DNA of 64,000 nt from Pelomonas sp937871895. GTDB taxonomy: Bacteria; Pseudomonadota; Gammaproteobacteria; Burkholderiales; Burkholderiaceae_C. A program made the translations under genes and the position numbers. Below are positions 9,026 through 19,032 of this stretch, piece by piece; the stretch's first letter is position 1; each line of letters starts with the position of its first letter. Under the pieces are notes generated by a model. The model saw only the letters and a list, made by a program, of their open reading frames with translations. It did not search any database and was not told the origin of the DNA. The stretch lies in the NCBI RefSeq assembly GCF_046348265.1, contig NZ_JAXMEO010000016.1; one strand, given 5' to 3'.

Positions 9026-10221
9026 ATGGACTGCTCATCGCCGCGCCGCGCACGGCGGGCCTGGGTGTGGGGGCTGATCGTCGCTGCGCTGCTGGCGTCG
9101 GCCGCAATCGCAGCGCGGCGTGCGTGGCCGCCGTTGCCGGTGGTGCTGCACCTGCAGCTGGCCACGGTGCGGCAAGGCGAGTTCCGCGACGAGTTGGTGC
9201 TGCGGGCGCGGGCCGAGCTGCTGCGCCTGGTACAGATCGATGCGCAGGAGTCCGGCCGCGTGGAGGTTGCCGTGCTGGTGCAGGACGGCGCCTTGGCTGA
9301 GGCCGGCCAGCCGCCCCTACCGGCTCTACAGCCGCGAGCAGGAGGCCCTCTTGATGCAGCGTGCCGCCGAGGTGGCGCAGCAGCAGGCCAATGCCGGCTT
9401 GCAGCGCAGCGCCTGGGCCAGCAGCCAGGCGCAGAACCGGCGCGAGCTGGCCCAGCTGCGCGCGCAGGCCGACGAGGCCGCCGCGCAATGGCAGCGCCAG
9501 CGCGACCTGGCGGCCCCTGGCTTGCGGGGTCGCCCGCCGGCCTGGAGCAGGCCGAGCGCTGCTTCCGGCCAGTCGCGCAGCCGCTGGCCCAGGCGCGCGA
9601 AGACCAGCAGTTGGAGCAGCGCACACGCAGCCAGTCCTGGCCGAGATGGACTGCCAGGCCGGCCTGCGCGCGCCTGCGCCTGCTGCAGGCCTCGCGCGAG
9701 CAATGGGTGGCACGCGCGCCCATGGCGGGCCGACTCAGCGGCTTTGCATTGCAGCCGGGCCAGAGCCTGCGCCCCGGCGAGCACGTGGCCCGCATCCACG
9801 ACTCGGCACGGCCTGCAGCTGGTTACCGAGGTCGATGAGTTCTACCTGCCGCGCCTCAGCGGCCCGCTCGTCGCCTTCAGTGATGCCGGCACCTGGACGC
9901 TGACCCAGACCCTGCCCCAAGTGCAGGGCGGCAAGGCGCGCGCGATCTTCCAGGCCGAGGGCACCGCGCCCGTGCTGGGTGGCCGGGGCAGACCGTGGAG
10001 CTGCGCCTGCAGTCGGCGAAGCGCGGCCCGCGCTGCTGCTGCCCGAGGGCCCGGGCCTGCAGGACTGTGTTCATGTGCGCCAGGGCGATGAGCTGCAGCG
10101 CCGCGCCGTGCAACTGGCCGCCGCGCCGCCGGCCTGGTCGAAGTGCTCGCGGGGCCTCTCGGCCGGCGACCAGGTTCTGGGATCTCTGCCACCCCTCACC
10201 GGAAGAGAGGCTCCGCCTTCC

Positions 10222-10225
<4 letters not shown>
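9026..10225 (+). pseudogene. HlyD/RND-type periplasmic adaptor, frameshifted
   Basis: Membrane-fusion subunit of an ABC exporter. From ATG 9026 it has an N-terminal anchor (AWVWGLIVAALLASAAIAA), then beta-domain and coiled-coil segments that can be read only by switching frames: RRAWPPLPVVLHLQLATVRQ, AEVAQQQANAGLQRSAWASS, LQASREQWVARAPMAGRLSG, LQPGQSLRPGEHVARIHD. The C-terminus appears to be in the frame ending at the TGA 10223-10225, which overlaps the ATG of the ATPase (ATGA). At least four indels. Its neighbours make it the adaptor of a MacAB-like system. Confidence 0.6.
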
Positions 10226-10898
<673 letters not shown>

Positions 10899-10902
<4 letters not shown>

Positions 10903-13291
10903 GCCCGCCTGACGGACGCCCTGCGCGCAATGCGCCGCCCCTGGGGCCAATGGCTGGCCCCGCCGCGCTGGCCCTGGCCTTGGCGGCGGTACTGCTGGCG
11001 GCTCGGCCTTCGCGCAGACCCTGGCCAGCCCCGACCCCAGCCTTCCTGCCGCGCCCGAGCGCATCGTGCTGCTCGACTTCAAAGGCAACCCGCCCGGCCA
11101 GCCCACGCCCTGGTTCATGGCCTTGCCGGTGTTCTTTGGGCCGCCTTGCAGCGCATGGGGGGTGCTGCTGCAGCACATCGCGCGCGTCAGCGAGGAGAGC
11201 CTGATCCTGCGCAGCCGCTCCGGTGCACCGCGGCAGCGCGCTACGCTGCTGGTGGCCGACCCGGCACTGCAGCCACTTCGGCATGCGCGCTGCAGGGCGA
11301 CCTCACGGCCACGCTGGCGCGGCGCGATGCCGTGGCCATCACCACGCGGCTCGCGCAGCAGCCAGGGGCGAGGTGCCGCCCGCGCAGGTGTTGGGCCGCA
11401 GCCCGCCGCTGCTGGACGGCCGGGCCCTGGTGGTGGGCGCCGTGCTTGCCGTGCCCGACCCGCGCAGCCCGCTGCCGATGATGGAGCCGCTGGCCGGCTA
11501 CGACAGCCTTGCCAACAGCCGCACGCCCGAGCAGCGCGAGTGGCCTTTCATGATCAATGGCTGCGTGTTTGCGCGGCTGATGCCGGGGACTCCGCCGAGC
11601 AGGTCGGCCCCTGGATGCGCGTTGCCGCCATGGCCCACCCGGCCATCTCGCAGTTGCCGGAGTGGACCAAGGGGGCGCGAAGCGGCCTTCTTCCGTGGCC
11701 TGCCCTTGCTGGAGCTGCCCTTTGCTGGCGAGGCCAATGAGCTGCGCTGGCAGCGTGCAGGCGCTGGGCGCGGCGGCTGCGCTGCTGTTGCTGCTGCTCG
11801 CCGCCATCAACGGCACCAACCTGCGCGCCGAGCTGCTGCGCCGTTGCGCTGGAGACCGCGCTGCGCCGCAGCGTGGCGCACAGCGGCGCGACCTGCTGCT
11901 GCTGTGGGCACCGAGGCGATCGGCCCGCGCTGCTGGCGTTTCCTCGGCGCGGCGGTGGTGCTGCTGGAGCTGGTGGCTGGCGCCTTGGCTCGCGCAATGG
12001 CTGGGCGTGTGGTTGCCCGAGCTGCCGCTCCTGGCCCTTGCTCGCCGCCACAGTCGGCCTGAGCGTGGGATTCAGCGTGCTGCAAGGGCGCCGCCGGCGC
12101 CGCTCGCGCTGCGCCAGGCCCCGGCGCGTGCATTGCAGGCCCGCACGGCCGGCGAGGGGCCCTGGGGCCGCCGCCTGCGCCAGGGCTTGCCGAGCCTGCA
12201 GCTGCTGGGCGCGCTGCTGCTGGTGGCCTGAGCGGCGTGCTGATGCAGCAGCACACCCACCTGCTGCGCGCCGACCGCCGCTATGCGCCCGAGCATCGTC
12301 TGGTGCTCGACGGCTTGGCGGATGGCGAGCCGCCCACCGCGCCGATCGACGCCCTGACCCACCTGCCCCAGGTGCGCGACTGGGCCTGGGGCGACCCGTT
12401 GCCCACCGGCGTGGGCCCGAAGGACTACCTCGGCTTCAGTCGGCCCCTCGGGCCAGCAGCACGCTGCGCAGCAACCAGGTGGCGCCGCGCTTCTTCCGCG
12501 TCTGGGGCATGCGCGTGCTGGCGGCGACCCGCCGACCGGTGCGCAGGGCGACGCTCGCGTCGTGCTCGACGCCCAAGCCGCGCCTGCTCGGCTTTGCCTC
12601 ACTGGCCGCGGCCGTGGGCTGTGGGTGCGCGGCGGCGGCGCCTTCATGCAGGCGGGCAGCGATGCCCTTCCGCGGGCGGCGGTGGTGGACGACCTGCGCT
12701 TTGAGGCCCGGGCAGCCGCCCGCCATGCCCAAGCTCTTTGTGCTGCGCGACGAGGCCTTTGGCCTCTTGACCCTGCACGCCAGCGACGACGCTGCGCTCG
12801 AGGCAGCGGTGCTGCAAACCTGGCAGCGCCTCAGCCCCGACCGCCTGCTGCAGGTGGACCTGGCCAGCCGCCAGCGCGCCGCCGCGTGCGCCGAAGAGCA
12901 AAGGCTGACTGGCCTGCTGCTTGTGGTCGCCGCGCTGGCCCTGGGCGTGGCCGCGATGGGCACGCAGGCGCTGATGACCGACACCCTGCGCCGCCGCCGC
13001 CGCGAGATCGTGCTGCGGCGCCTGCACGGTGCGCCGAGCGGGGCGATTGCAGGCACGCTGCTGCGCGAGTTCCTGCCCCCGCTGGCCGTCGCGGCCGTGC
13101 TGGCGCTGCCGCTGGCGGCCTGGCTGGGCTGGCACTACCTGGCCGGCTATGCCGACCGCGTGGCGCTCTTGCCCGGGCTGGCGCTGCCGCTGCTGGCCGC
13201 GCTGGCCGTGATCGGGCCGGTGCTCGTGCTCACGCTCGCACAGCAGCTGCGCACGGCGCTGCGCATCCAGCCCGTTGAGGCGCTCGAATGA
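10899..13291 (+). pseudogene. FtsX/MacB-like ABC permease, frameshifted
   Basis: About 800 residues if repaired, the size of a two-module FtsX-like permease. The N-terminal helix (AGPAALALALAAVLLAA), periplasmic segments (RIVLLDFKGNPPGQPTPWF, VGAVLAVPDPRSPLPMMEPL) and membrane segments near 11760-12230 are spread over three frames. The last part, from about 12720, is clean: three helices around LLLVVAALALGVAAMGTQAL, PPLAVAAVLALPLAAWLGW and LPLLAALAVIGPVLVLTLA, with the family ending RIQPVEALE. At least eight frame changes. It ends head-on against the glutathione transferase gene with no gap. Confidence 0.6.
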
Positions 13292-13978
13292 TCAGGATTC
13301 GGTCGGCAAGAAGCGCGCGGCCAGCCCCGCGCGGCCCGGGTAGTAGCGGAAGAAGGGCCGCGCCTCGTCAATGGCGGCCGCCACGGCCGGTTGGGCCAGC
13401 AAGCGCTCGAAGTAGGCCGCCAGCTGCGCGTGCTGCGGCGCCAGCGGCACGTAGGTGAAGGCGTAGAAGAGGGCCGGCGCGGCGGCGCAGTCGGCGAGGC
13501 TGAAGCTGGGGCCGGCCAGCCACTCGCGGCCCTGCAGCCGCTCATCGATCAGGCCGTAGGCCAGGGCCAGCGCGTCCTTGGCGCGGCTGAGGCCGAGTGG
13601 GTCCTTCTGGCCCTCGGGGCGCAGCAGGTCGTCGGTGCATTTCTGCATCGGCGTCATCACGTACTGGTCCAGCAGCCGGTCCCAGAGCCGCACGTCGAGT
13701 GCGGAGCCTGCGTCCTCAGGGATCAAGCGGCGACCGGGCGCGGCGTGGTGCAGCTGCAGGTGCTCGATGAGGATCGTGGACTCGACGACCGTGCGTCCGG
13801 CATCGACCAGCACCGGCATCTTGCCGACGGGCCACAGCGCCAGGAAGGCGGCGCGCTCGGCGGCGTCGCCGAGGTTGAGCAGGCGCTTGTCGAGCGTGAC
13901 GCCGAGCGCGTTGGCGGCGATCAGCACCTTCTGGCAGTAGGAGGACAGCGGGTGGTAGTGAAGGATGGGCTGGGACAT
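13292..13978 (-). CDS. Glutathione S-transferase family protein
   Basis: A 228-residue cytoplasmic protein with an N-terminal thioredoxin-like domain (ILHYHPLSSYCQKVLIAANA; VGKMPVLVDAG, with the cis-proline; VESTILIEHL) and an all-helical C-terminal domain (GPSFSLADCAAAPALFYAFT). The family conjugates or reduces electrophiles with glutathione; the substrate cannot be read from sequence. The N-terminal SSYCQK places serine/cysteine near the glutathione thiol. It is the first intact gene after the indel-rich block and converges with the permease gene, with stop codons directly adjacent. Confidence 0.88.
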   Translation of the reverse strand: MSQPILHYHPLSSYCQKVLIAANALGVTLDKRLLNLGDAAERAAFLALWPVGKMPVLVDAGRTVVESTILIEHLQLHHAAPGRRLIPEDAGSALDVRLWDRLLDQYVMTPMQKCTDDLLRPEGQKDPLGLSRAKDALALAYGLIDERLQGREWLAGPSFSLADCAAAPALFYAFTYVPLAPQHAQLAAYFERLLAQPAVAAAIDEARPFFRYYPGRAGLAARFLPTES

Positions 13979-14016
13979 GGGTGGCTCCGACGTAGCGCCG
14001 TGCAGTATCCGGGCAC

Positions 14017-14053
14017 AAAAAAGCCGGGCCCGGTGTGCGCCCGGGCCCGGCTT
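14017..14053 (-). terminator. Rho-independent terminator of the glucarate dehydratase operon
   Basis: A perfect 13-bp stem (14021-14033 with 14041-14053; core GCCGGGCCCGG) and a 7-base loop. The A-run at 14017-14022 is a T-run on the minus strand. It lies 14 bp after the minus-strand stop. Confidence 0.9.
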
Positions 14054-14066
14054 CAGCGCGGGGTGC

Positions 14067-15371
14067 TCAGTAGCGCGGCGACTTGCCGGTGAAGCTCGGG
14101 TCGTACTTCTTCATCTCGGCCGTGTCGTTGCGGGTGCGGATGCCGCAGGACTTGTACTGCTCGTGCAGCGTGCGCACGGCCTCGCGGTCGAGCGTGACGC
14201 CAAGGCCGGGGGTACGCGGCACGACGACGCTGCCGTTCACGAACTTCACGCGGCCCTCGGCAGAGACTTCTTCTTCCTGCCACGGGTAGTGGGTATCGCA
14301 GGCGTAGCTGAGGTTGGGCACGGCGGCGGCCAGGTGGGTCATCGCGATCAGGCTGGGCGCGAGGTGGGAGTTGGAGTGCATGGACACGCCAAGCCCGAAG
14401 GTCTCGCAGATGCGCGCGAGCGTTTGTGTGGCGCGCAGGCCGCCCCAGTAGTGGTGGTCAGACAGGACGACCTGCACGGGGCCACGGCCGGGGTAGCGCA
14501 CCGACTGCTTCAGCTCCTCGAAGGAGGTGACGACCATGTTGGTCGCCAGCGGCAGCGTGGTGTGCTTGGCCAGCTCGTTCATGCCGTCGAGGGTGGGCGT
14601 CGGGTCCTCGTAGTACTCGAGCACGTCGTTCAGCGCGGGGGCGTGCTTGATGCTGGTCTCAAGCGTCCAGTTGGCATTGGGGTCGAGGCGCAGCGGCACG
14701 CCCGGGAAGGCCTTGGACAGGGCGACCATGCAGGCCACCTCATGCGCCGGGTCGAACACGCCGCCCTTGAGCTTGATGGACCCAAAGCCATAGAGCTCGC
14801 GCATGCGGCGGGCCTGGGCCACGATCTGCTCGGGGCTGATGCCTTCGCCCCAGGCGTCGGGGGCCGCATTTTTCCCATACGGCTTCTCGATGTGCTCGGC
14901 GTACTTGAAGAACAAATAGGCGCTGTAGGGCACGCTGTCGCGCACGGCGCCGCCGAGCACGTCGCAGACCGGGGCCCCGAGGCGCTGGCCGATCAGGTCG
15001 AGCATGGCGCCTTCAAAGGCGGCCATCACCTTGGCCGCGTTCTTGGCACCGTGCGAGCCGGGCGCGAGGTTCATCTCGAAGCCGGCGCTCTTGGTGGCCT
15101 TGACGCCGTGCTTGACGCGCTCGTCCATGCCGTTGAGGTCAAACGGCGAGAAGCCCTCGATCAGCTCGCGCGCGGCGGCCAGCGCCTTGAGCATGCCTTC
15201 GTCGCCATAGGTCTCGGCGATGCCGACGAGACCGTCATTGGTCTCCAGCTCGACGATGGAGCGCAGCGCGTAGGGCTCGTGGATGCCGACGGCGTTGAGC
15301 AGCGGCGGGTCCCGGAAGGCGATGGGCGTGACGCGCATCTGGGTGATGCGCCATTCGTTCAGAGCTTTCAT
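14067..15371 (-). CDS. gudD: Glucarate dehydratase-like enolase superfamily enzyme
   Basis: Enolase-superfamily dehydratase, most like D-glucarate dehydratase, which forms 5-keto-4-deoxyglucarate. At 434 residues it matches the family. Catalytic features are visible: the K-x-K pair in GSIKLKGG, metal ligands in RLDPNANW, YEDPTPT and ATNMVV, and the histidine in SMHSNSHLAPS. In this setting it could handle aldarates derived from the (methyl)glucuronic acid side chains of xylan, or another acid sugar. It overlaps the upstream epimerase by four bases (ATGA), so the two form an operon closed by the terminator at 14017-14053. The LacI-type operator at 16451-16466 lies upstream of the pair. Confidence 0.85.
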   Translation of the reverse strand: MKALNEWRITQMRVTPIAFRDPPLLNAVGIHEPYALRSIVELETNDGLVGIAETYGDEGMLKALAAARELIEGFSPFDLNGMDERVKHGVKATKSAGFEMNLAPGSHGAKNAAKVMAAFEGAMLDLIGQRLGAPVCDVLGGAVRDSVPYSAYLFFKYAEHIEKPYGKNAAPDAWGEGISPEQIVAQARRMRELYGFGSIKLKGGVFDPAHEVACMVALSKAFPGVPLRLDPNANWTLETSIKHAPALNDVLEYYEDPTPTLDGMNELAKHTTLPLATNMVVTSFEELKQSVRYPGRGPVQVVLSDHHYWGGLRATQTLARICETFGLGVSMHSNSHLAPSLIAMTHLAAAVPNLSYACDTHYPWQEEEVSAEGRVKFVNGSVVVPRTPGLGVTLDREAVRTLHEQYKSCGIRTRNDTAEMKKYDPSFTGKSPRY

Positions 15372-16306
15372 GCGGCGGGCGTCGAGAAGCGGTAGAGGAT
15401 GTGATGCGCCTGGACCTCGCCAGGCCGCACCACGGCGGAAGGCCAACCGGGGTGGTTGGGGCTGTCGGGCCAGTACTGCGGCTCGATGGCAAAACCCGCA
15501 AAGGCGGGGAAGTTGCGGCCCGTGCGGCCCCGGCTGCCGGTGAGGTGGCGGCCGGTGTAGTACTGCAAGCCCGGCAGGCTGGTGCCGATGTCGAGCTGCA
15601 CGCGCCCGTCGCCCGAACGCACCTGGGCGCCCGAGCCGATGAAGCAGTGGTCGTAGCCCGCGCCATCGGGCCCCAGAACCGGCGACCACTCGCGCAGGTC
15701 AAAGCGCGTGCCGTTGACGGGCTCGGGCTCGCCCTTGGGCAGGCCGGCCCAGTCCACGGGCAGCACGCGCAAGGCCTCCAGGCGCACCCGGTGCGCATCG
15801 ATGCGCTCCTCGGTGCCGTCGAGGTTGAAGTAGCTGTGGTTGGTGAGGTTGACGGGGCAGGGCTTGGAGCAGCGCGCCGTCCAGCTCAGGCGCACTTCGC
15901 CCGGGCCGGTGATGCGGTAGCTGAGCTCCACGTCCAGCGCGCCGGGGAAGCCTTGGTCGCCGTCGGGCGAGTGCAGCTTGAGGCGCAGCTCGCGGTTGTC
16001 GGCGTAGAGCAGGGTCCAGTCGCGCAGGTGGTAGCCGGGGCTGCCGCCATGCAGCAGGTTGGGGCCCTCGTTGGGCGGCAGCTTGACCTCCTGCCCATCC
16101 AGCACATAGCGGCTGCCGGCGATGCGGTTGGCATAGCGGCCCACCATGCAGCCCAGGAAGCTCCTCTCCGTGGCGTAGGCCGCCACGTTGGCGTGCCCCA
16201 GCAGCAGCTCGCGGTCGTGGAACTTGGCGCTGAGCCAGGTGGCACCGAAGGGCGTGAAGCTGGCGGTCAGACCACAGTCGTCTGACAAGGTGTAGGTCGA
16301 AGACAT
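15368..16306 (-). CDS. galM: Aldose 1-epimerase (mutarotase)
   Basis: Interconverts alpha and beta anomers of aldoses. The 312-residue protein has the family's arginine/histidine landmarks: VGRYANRIAGSRY with NLLHGG, the catalytic histidine in NHSYFNLDG, and the C-terminal glutamate in GFAIEPQYWPDSPNHP. The start at 16306 (MSSTYTLSDD) is preferred over an upstream in-frame codon. No signal peptide is seen, so it acts in the cytoplasm on imported or released sugars such as xylose. It is translationally coupled to the glucarate dehydratase and divergent from the GH43 gene. Confidence 0.92.
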   Translation of the reverse strand: MSSTYTLSDDCGLTASFTPFGATWLSAKFHDRELLLGHANVAAYATERSFLGCMVGRYANRIAGSRYVLDGQEVKLPPNEGPNLLHGGSPGYHLRDWTLLYADNRELRLKLHSPDGDQGFPGALDVELSYRITGPGEVRLSWTARCSKPCPVNLTNHSYFNLDGTEERIDAHRVRLEALRVLPVDWAGLPKGEPEPVNGTRFDLREWSPVLGPDGAGYDHCFIGSGAQVRSGDGRVQLDIGTSLPGLQYYTGRHLTGSRGRTGRNFPAFAGFAIEPQYWPDSPNHPGWPSAVVRPGEVQAHHILYRFSTPAA

Positions 16307-16645
16307 CGGCAGATAGAGCAGCAACAAGGAGCGCGCTCTCGGGCCCAGGACCGTGAAGAACGCATGAACCGCAGGTCGGTGACCTTTGGGCGGCGCGCAA
16401 AACGGCGTGCCCTAGGGTTGCGCCCATTGACCGCAGCGCTGAATCGGGAAATGATAGCGCTACCTTTTAGATCTGTCATGCGCCTGGATCCGAGATAGAG
16501 GTATCACCGGATCGGGCAAACCCACAGAGCTGGCACAAGGTCGGGTACGGGCGGCGCGGAGCTAGCCCGGCGCGCTCTGGGTCGCCGGCCCCCTGTGGGT
16601 CGCCGTTCACCCTTGTTCAAAGCCGCCACGGGCGGCCCTTTTGCC
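16307..16645. promoter_or_regulatory. Divergent control region between galM-gudD and GH43-CE4
   Basis: 339 bp without a convincing gene. It serves both operons and contains one LacI-type operator (16451-16466). The base composition is locally less GC-rich around the operator (ATAGCGCTACCTTTTAGATC). No clear -35/-10 pair stands out. Confidence 0.6.
16451..16466. promoter_or_regulatory. Putative LacI-family operator upstream of the GH43 and galM operons
   Basis: ATGATAGCGCTACCTT contains the perfect palindrome TAGCGCTA. It matches 11 of 14 positions of TGTTAGCGCTAACA, the pattern suggested by the TonB-receptor site at 22267-22284. The likely binder is the LacI protein encoded at 21003-22061. 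Confidence 0.65.
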
Positions 16646-18241
16646 GTGATTCAAAACCCCATCCTCCCCGGCTTCAATCCCGACCCCTCCATCTGCCGTG
16701 TGGGCGACGATGTCTACATCGCCACCTCGACCTTCGAGTGGTACCCCGGCGTGCAGATCCACCACTCGCGTGACCTCGTCAACTGGACGCTGATCGCGCA
16801 TCCGCTCAACCGCGCCTCGCAGCTCGACATGCGCGGCGAGGGCGATTCCTGCGGCATCTGGGCGCCTTGCCTCTCGTACGCCGATGGGCTCTTCTGGCTG
16901 GTCTACACCGACGTCAAGCGCTTCGACGGCGCCTTCAAGGACGCGCACAACTACATCGTCACCGCGCCCAGCATCGAGGGCCCCTGGAGCGACCCGGTCT
17001 ACGTCAACAGCTCGGGCTTCGACCCCAGCCTCTTCCACGACACCGACGGCCGCAAGTGGTTCGTCAACATGCAGTGGAACCACCGCACCGAGAGCGTCGG
17101 CGGCAACCCCAAGAGCCCGGCCTTTGACGGCATCCTGCTGCAGGAGTGGGACGCCAAGACCAAGAAGCTGGTCGGCCCCATCAAGAACATCTATCCGGGT
17201 ACGGACCTCGGCCTCGTCGAGGGCCCGCACCTCTTCAAGCGCGGCGAGTACTACTACCTGACCACCGCCGAGGGCGGCACCGGCTACAACCACGCCGTGA
17301 CCATGGCGCGCAGCAAGGCCGTCGATGGCCCCTACGAGACCCACCCCAACAAGCACCTGATCACCAGCCGCTTCAGCCCCGACGCGCCGCTGCAGCGTGC
17401 CGGCCACGGCCAGATGGTCGAGATGCCCGATGGCTCGGTCTATCACACCCACCTGTGCGGCCGCCCGCTCAAGACCTCCAAGGGCCCGCGCTGCCCGCTG
17501 GGCCGCGAGACCGCGCTGCAGCGCTGTGTCTGGAAGGACGATGGCTGGCTCTACCTGGCCCAAGGGGGCCAGACCCCGGCTGTCGAGGTCGAGGCCGCCG
17601 CGACGCGCCTGCCGCGCGGCCCGGTGCGCCGCAACTTCAAGGGCGAGACCCAACTGCCCATCGAGTTCCAGTGGCTGCGCACACCCTACCCTGATCGTCT
17701 CTTCAAGCTCACCGGCTCGGCCCTGCAGCTGACGGGCCGCGAGTCGCTCGGCAGCTGGTACGAGCAAAGCCTGGTGGCACGCCGCCAGGAGGACTTCAAC
17801 TTCCGCGCCGAGACGCGGGTGCGCTTCGACCCCGACACCTACCAGCAGGCGGCCGGCCTCACGCACTACTACAACCGCCACAAGCTGCACTTCCTGGCCG
17901 TCACGCTCGACGAAAAGCTCGGCCGCGTGCTGACCATCATGAGCTGCAACGGCGACTACCCCGACAGCCGCCTGACCTGGCCCGTCAAGGTGCCGGTCCA
18001 GGTGCCCGAGGAAGTGGGCCTCGCGGCCGAGGTCAAGGGCGAGTACCTGCAGTTCTATTACGACATCGGTCAGGGCTGGACGCCCATCGGCCCCGTGCTC
18101 GATGCCAGCGTGATCTCCGACGAAGGTGGCCGTGGTGAGCATGGCTCTTTTACCGGCGCCTTCATCGGTATGCTTGCCTTTGACACCTCGGGCCGCGCAC
18201 GCACGGCCGATTTCAGCCACTTCGATTACATCCCGGGTTGA
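16646..18241 (+). CDS. Glycoside hydrolase family 43 beta-xylosidase
   Basis: Inverting exo-acting beta-xylosidase (possibly also arabinofuranosidase) of the GH43 group typified by XynB. The 531-residue protein has the five-bladed propeller followed by the C-terminal beta-sandwich from about residue 330. Catalytic residues are visible: general base Asp in GFNPDPSICRV, the modulating Asp in SSGFDPSLFHD, and the acid Glu in DLGLVEGPHLF. The GTG at 16646 is chosen because family members begin at this point (MIQNPILPGFNPDPS); a GTG at 16595 would add 17 unconserved residues. No signal peptide, so it acts on xylo-oligosaccharides inside the cell. The CE4 gene follows after four bases. Confidence 0.93.
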   Translation: MIQNPILPGFNPDPSICRVGDDVYIATSTFEWYPGVQIHHSRDLVNWTLIAHPLNRASQLDMRGEGDSCGIWAPCLSYADGLFWLVYTDVKRFDGAFKDAHNYIVTAPSIEGPWSDPVYVNSSGFDPSLFHDTDGRKWFVNMQWNHRTESVGGNPKSPAFDGILLQEWDAKTKKLVGPIKNIYPGTDLGLVEGPHLFKRGEYYYLTTAEGGTGYNHAVTMARSKAVDGPYETHPNKHLITSRFSPDAPLQRAGHGQMVEMPDGSVYHTHLCGRPLKTSKGPRCPLGRETALQRCVWKDDGWLYLAQGGQTPAVEVEAAATRLPRGPVRRNFKGETQLPIEFQWLRTPYPDRLFKLTGSALQLTGRESLGSWYEQSLVARRQEDFNFRAETRVRFDPDTYQQAAGLTHYYNRHKLHFLAVTLDEKLGRVLTIMSCNGDYPDSRLTWPVKVPVQVPEEVGLAAEVKGEYLQFYYDIGQGWTPIGPVLDASVISDEGGRGEHGSFTGAFIGMLAFDTSGRARTADFSHFDYIPG

Positions 18242-18245
18242 TGCC

Positions 18246-18944
18246 ATGCACCTGTCTCGCCCCCGACGCCAGCTGCTTGCGCTGGCCGCTCTGTGCATGA
18301 GCGGCTTGGCGTCGGCGGCGGACAAGTTCGTCGCCCTCACCTTTGACGACGGCCCCGACACCGTGCAGACGGCGCGGGTGCTCGATCGGCTGAAGGCCCA
18401 CGGCGCGAAGGCCACCTTTTTCGTGCTGGGCGAGCGCCTCACGCCCGCCCACCACGGCGTGGTCGAGCGCATCAAGGCCGAGGGCCACGAGATCGGCGTG
18501 CACGGCTTTGACCACAAGGCCCTGGACAAGCTCTCGGCGCCAGAAGCCAAGGCCGAAACCGCGAAGGCTTATGCCGCCGTGGCGGCTGGCACGGGGACCA
18601 AGCCCGCCTGGTACCGCGCGACCTTCCTGGCAGTCAGCCCCACGCTGATGGCCGCCATCGACCTGCCCTTTGCCGGCGGCATCGCTGCCTTCGACTGGCC
18701 GGGCACCGATGCGGTCACCGCGCAGCAGCGCGCGCAGAAGGTGCTGCAAAGCGCCGACCTGCGCAATGGCGCCATCATCCTGCTGCACGACGTGCAACCC
18801 GAGCCACATCCGTCGGCCGAGCTGCTCGACATCCTGATCCCGGCCTTGAAGGCCCAGGGCTATGGCTTCCTGACGCTGAGCGAGCTGTTCAAGCGGCGCG
18901 GCGTGCAGCCGGCGCTGCGCAAGCAGTGGCTGGTGGCGGAGTGA
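18246..18944 (+). CDS. Polysaccharide deacetylase, carbohydrate esterase family 4
   Basis: Secreted NodB-fold deacetylase of 232 residues with a signal peptide ending near ASAAD. Motif 1 (TFDDGPD, metal Asp and base), motif 2 (HGFDH, the two metal histidines) and motif 5 (ILLHDVQP) are intact. Motif 3, usually R-P-P-Y/F, reads RATFLA, a noticeable departure. The family removes acetyl groups from xylan, chitin oligomers or peptidoglycan. Co-transcription with a GH43 xylosidase (4-bp gap) points to acetylated xylan. A strong terminator follows. Confidence 0.88.
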   Translation: MHLSRPRRQLLALAALCMSGLASAADKFVALTFDDGPDTVQTARVLDRLKAHGAKATFFVLGERLTPAHHGVVERIKAEGHEIGVHGFDHKALDKLSAPEAKAETAKAYAAVAAGTGTKPAWYRATFLAVSPTLMAAIDLPFAGGIAAFDWPGTDAVTAQQRAQKVLQSADLRNGAIILLHDVQPEPHPSAELLDILIPALKAQGYGFLTLSELFKRRGVQPALRKQWLVAE

Positions 18945-18978
18945 ACCCTAGGCGCTGAGCGGAAGCGCACAAAACAAT

Positions 18979-19012
18979 CGGGGCGCCCTCATTGGATGAG
19001 GGCGCCCCGTTT
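18979..19012. terminator. Bidirectional rho-independent terminator
   Basis: A 14-bp perfect stem (18979-18992 with 18996-19009; core GGGGCGCCCTCAT) and a three-base loop. There is an A-rich left side and a short T-run on the right. It sits between the convergent CE4 deacetylase and acetylesterase genes and can serve both. Confidence 0.88.
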
Positions 19013-19032
19013 CCTTTGGCGGGTCGAAGACC

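Noticed and set aside
16607..18550. 647-residue minus-strand and, at 19180-21093, 637-residue plus-strand open frames
   Set aside because: Antisense shadows of the GH43/CE4 and acetylesterase genes.
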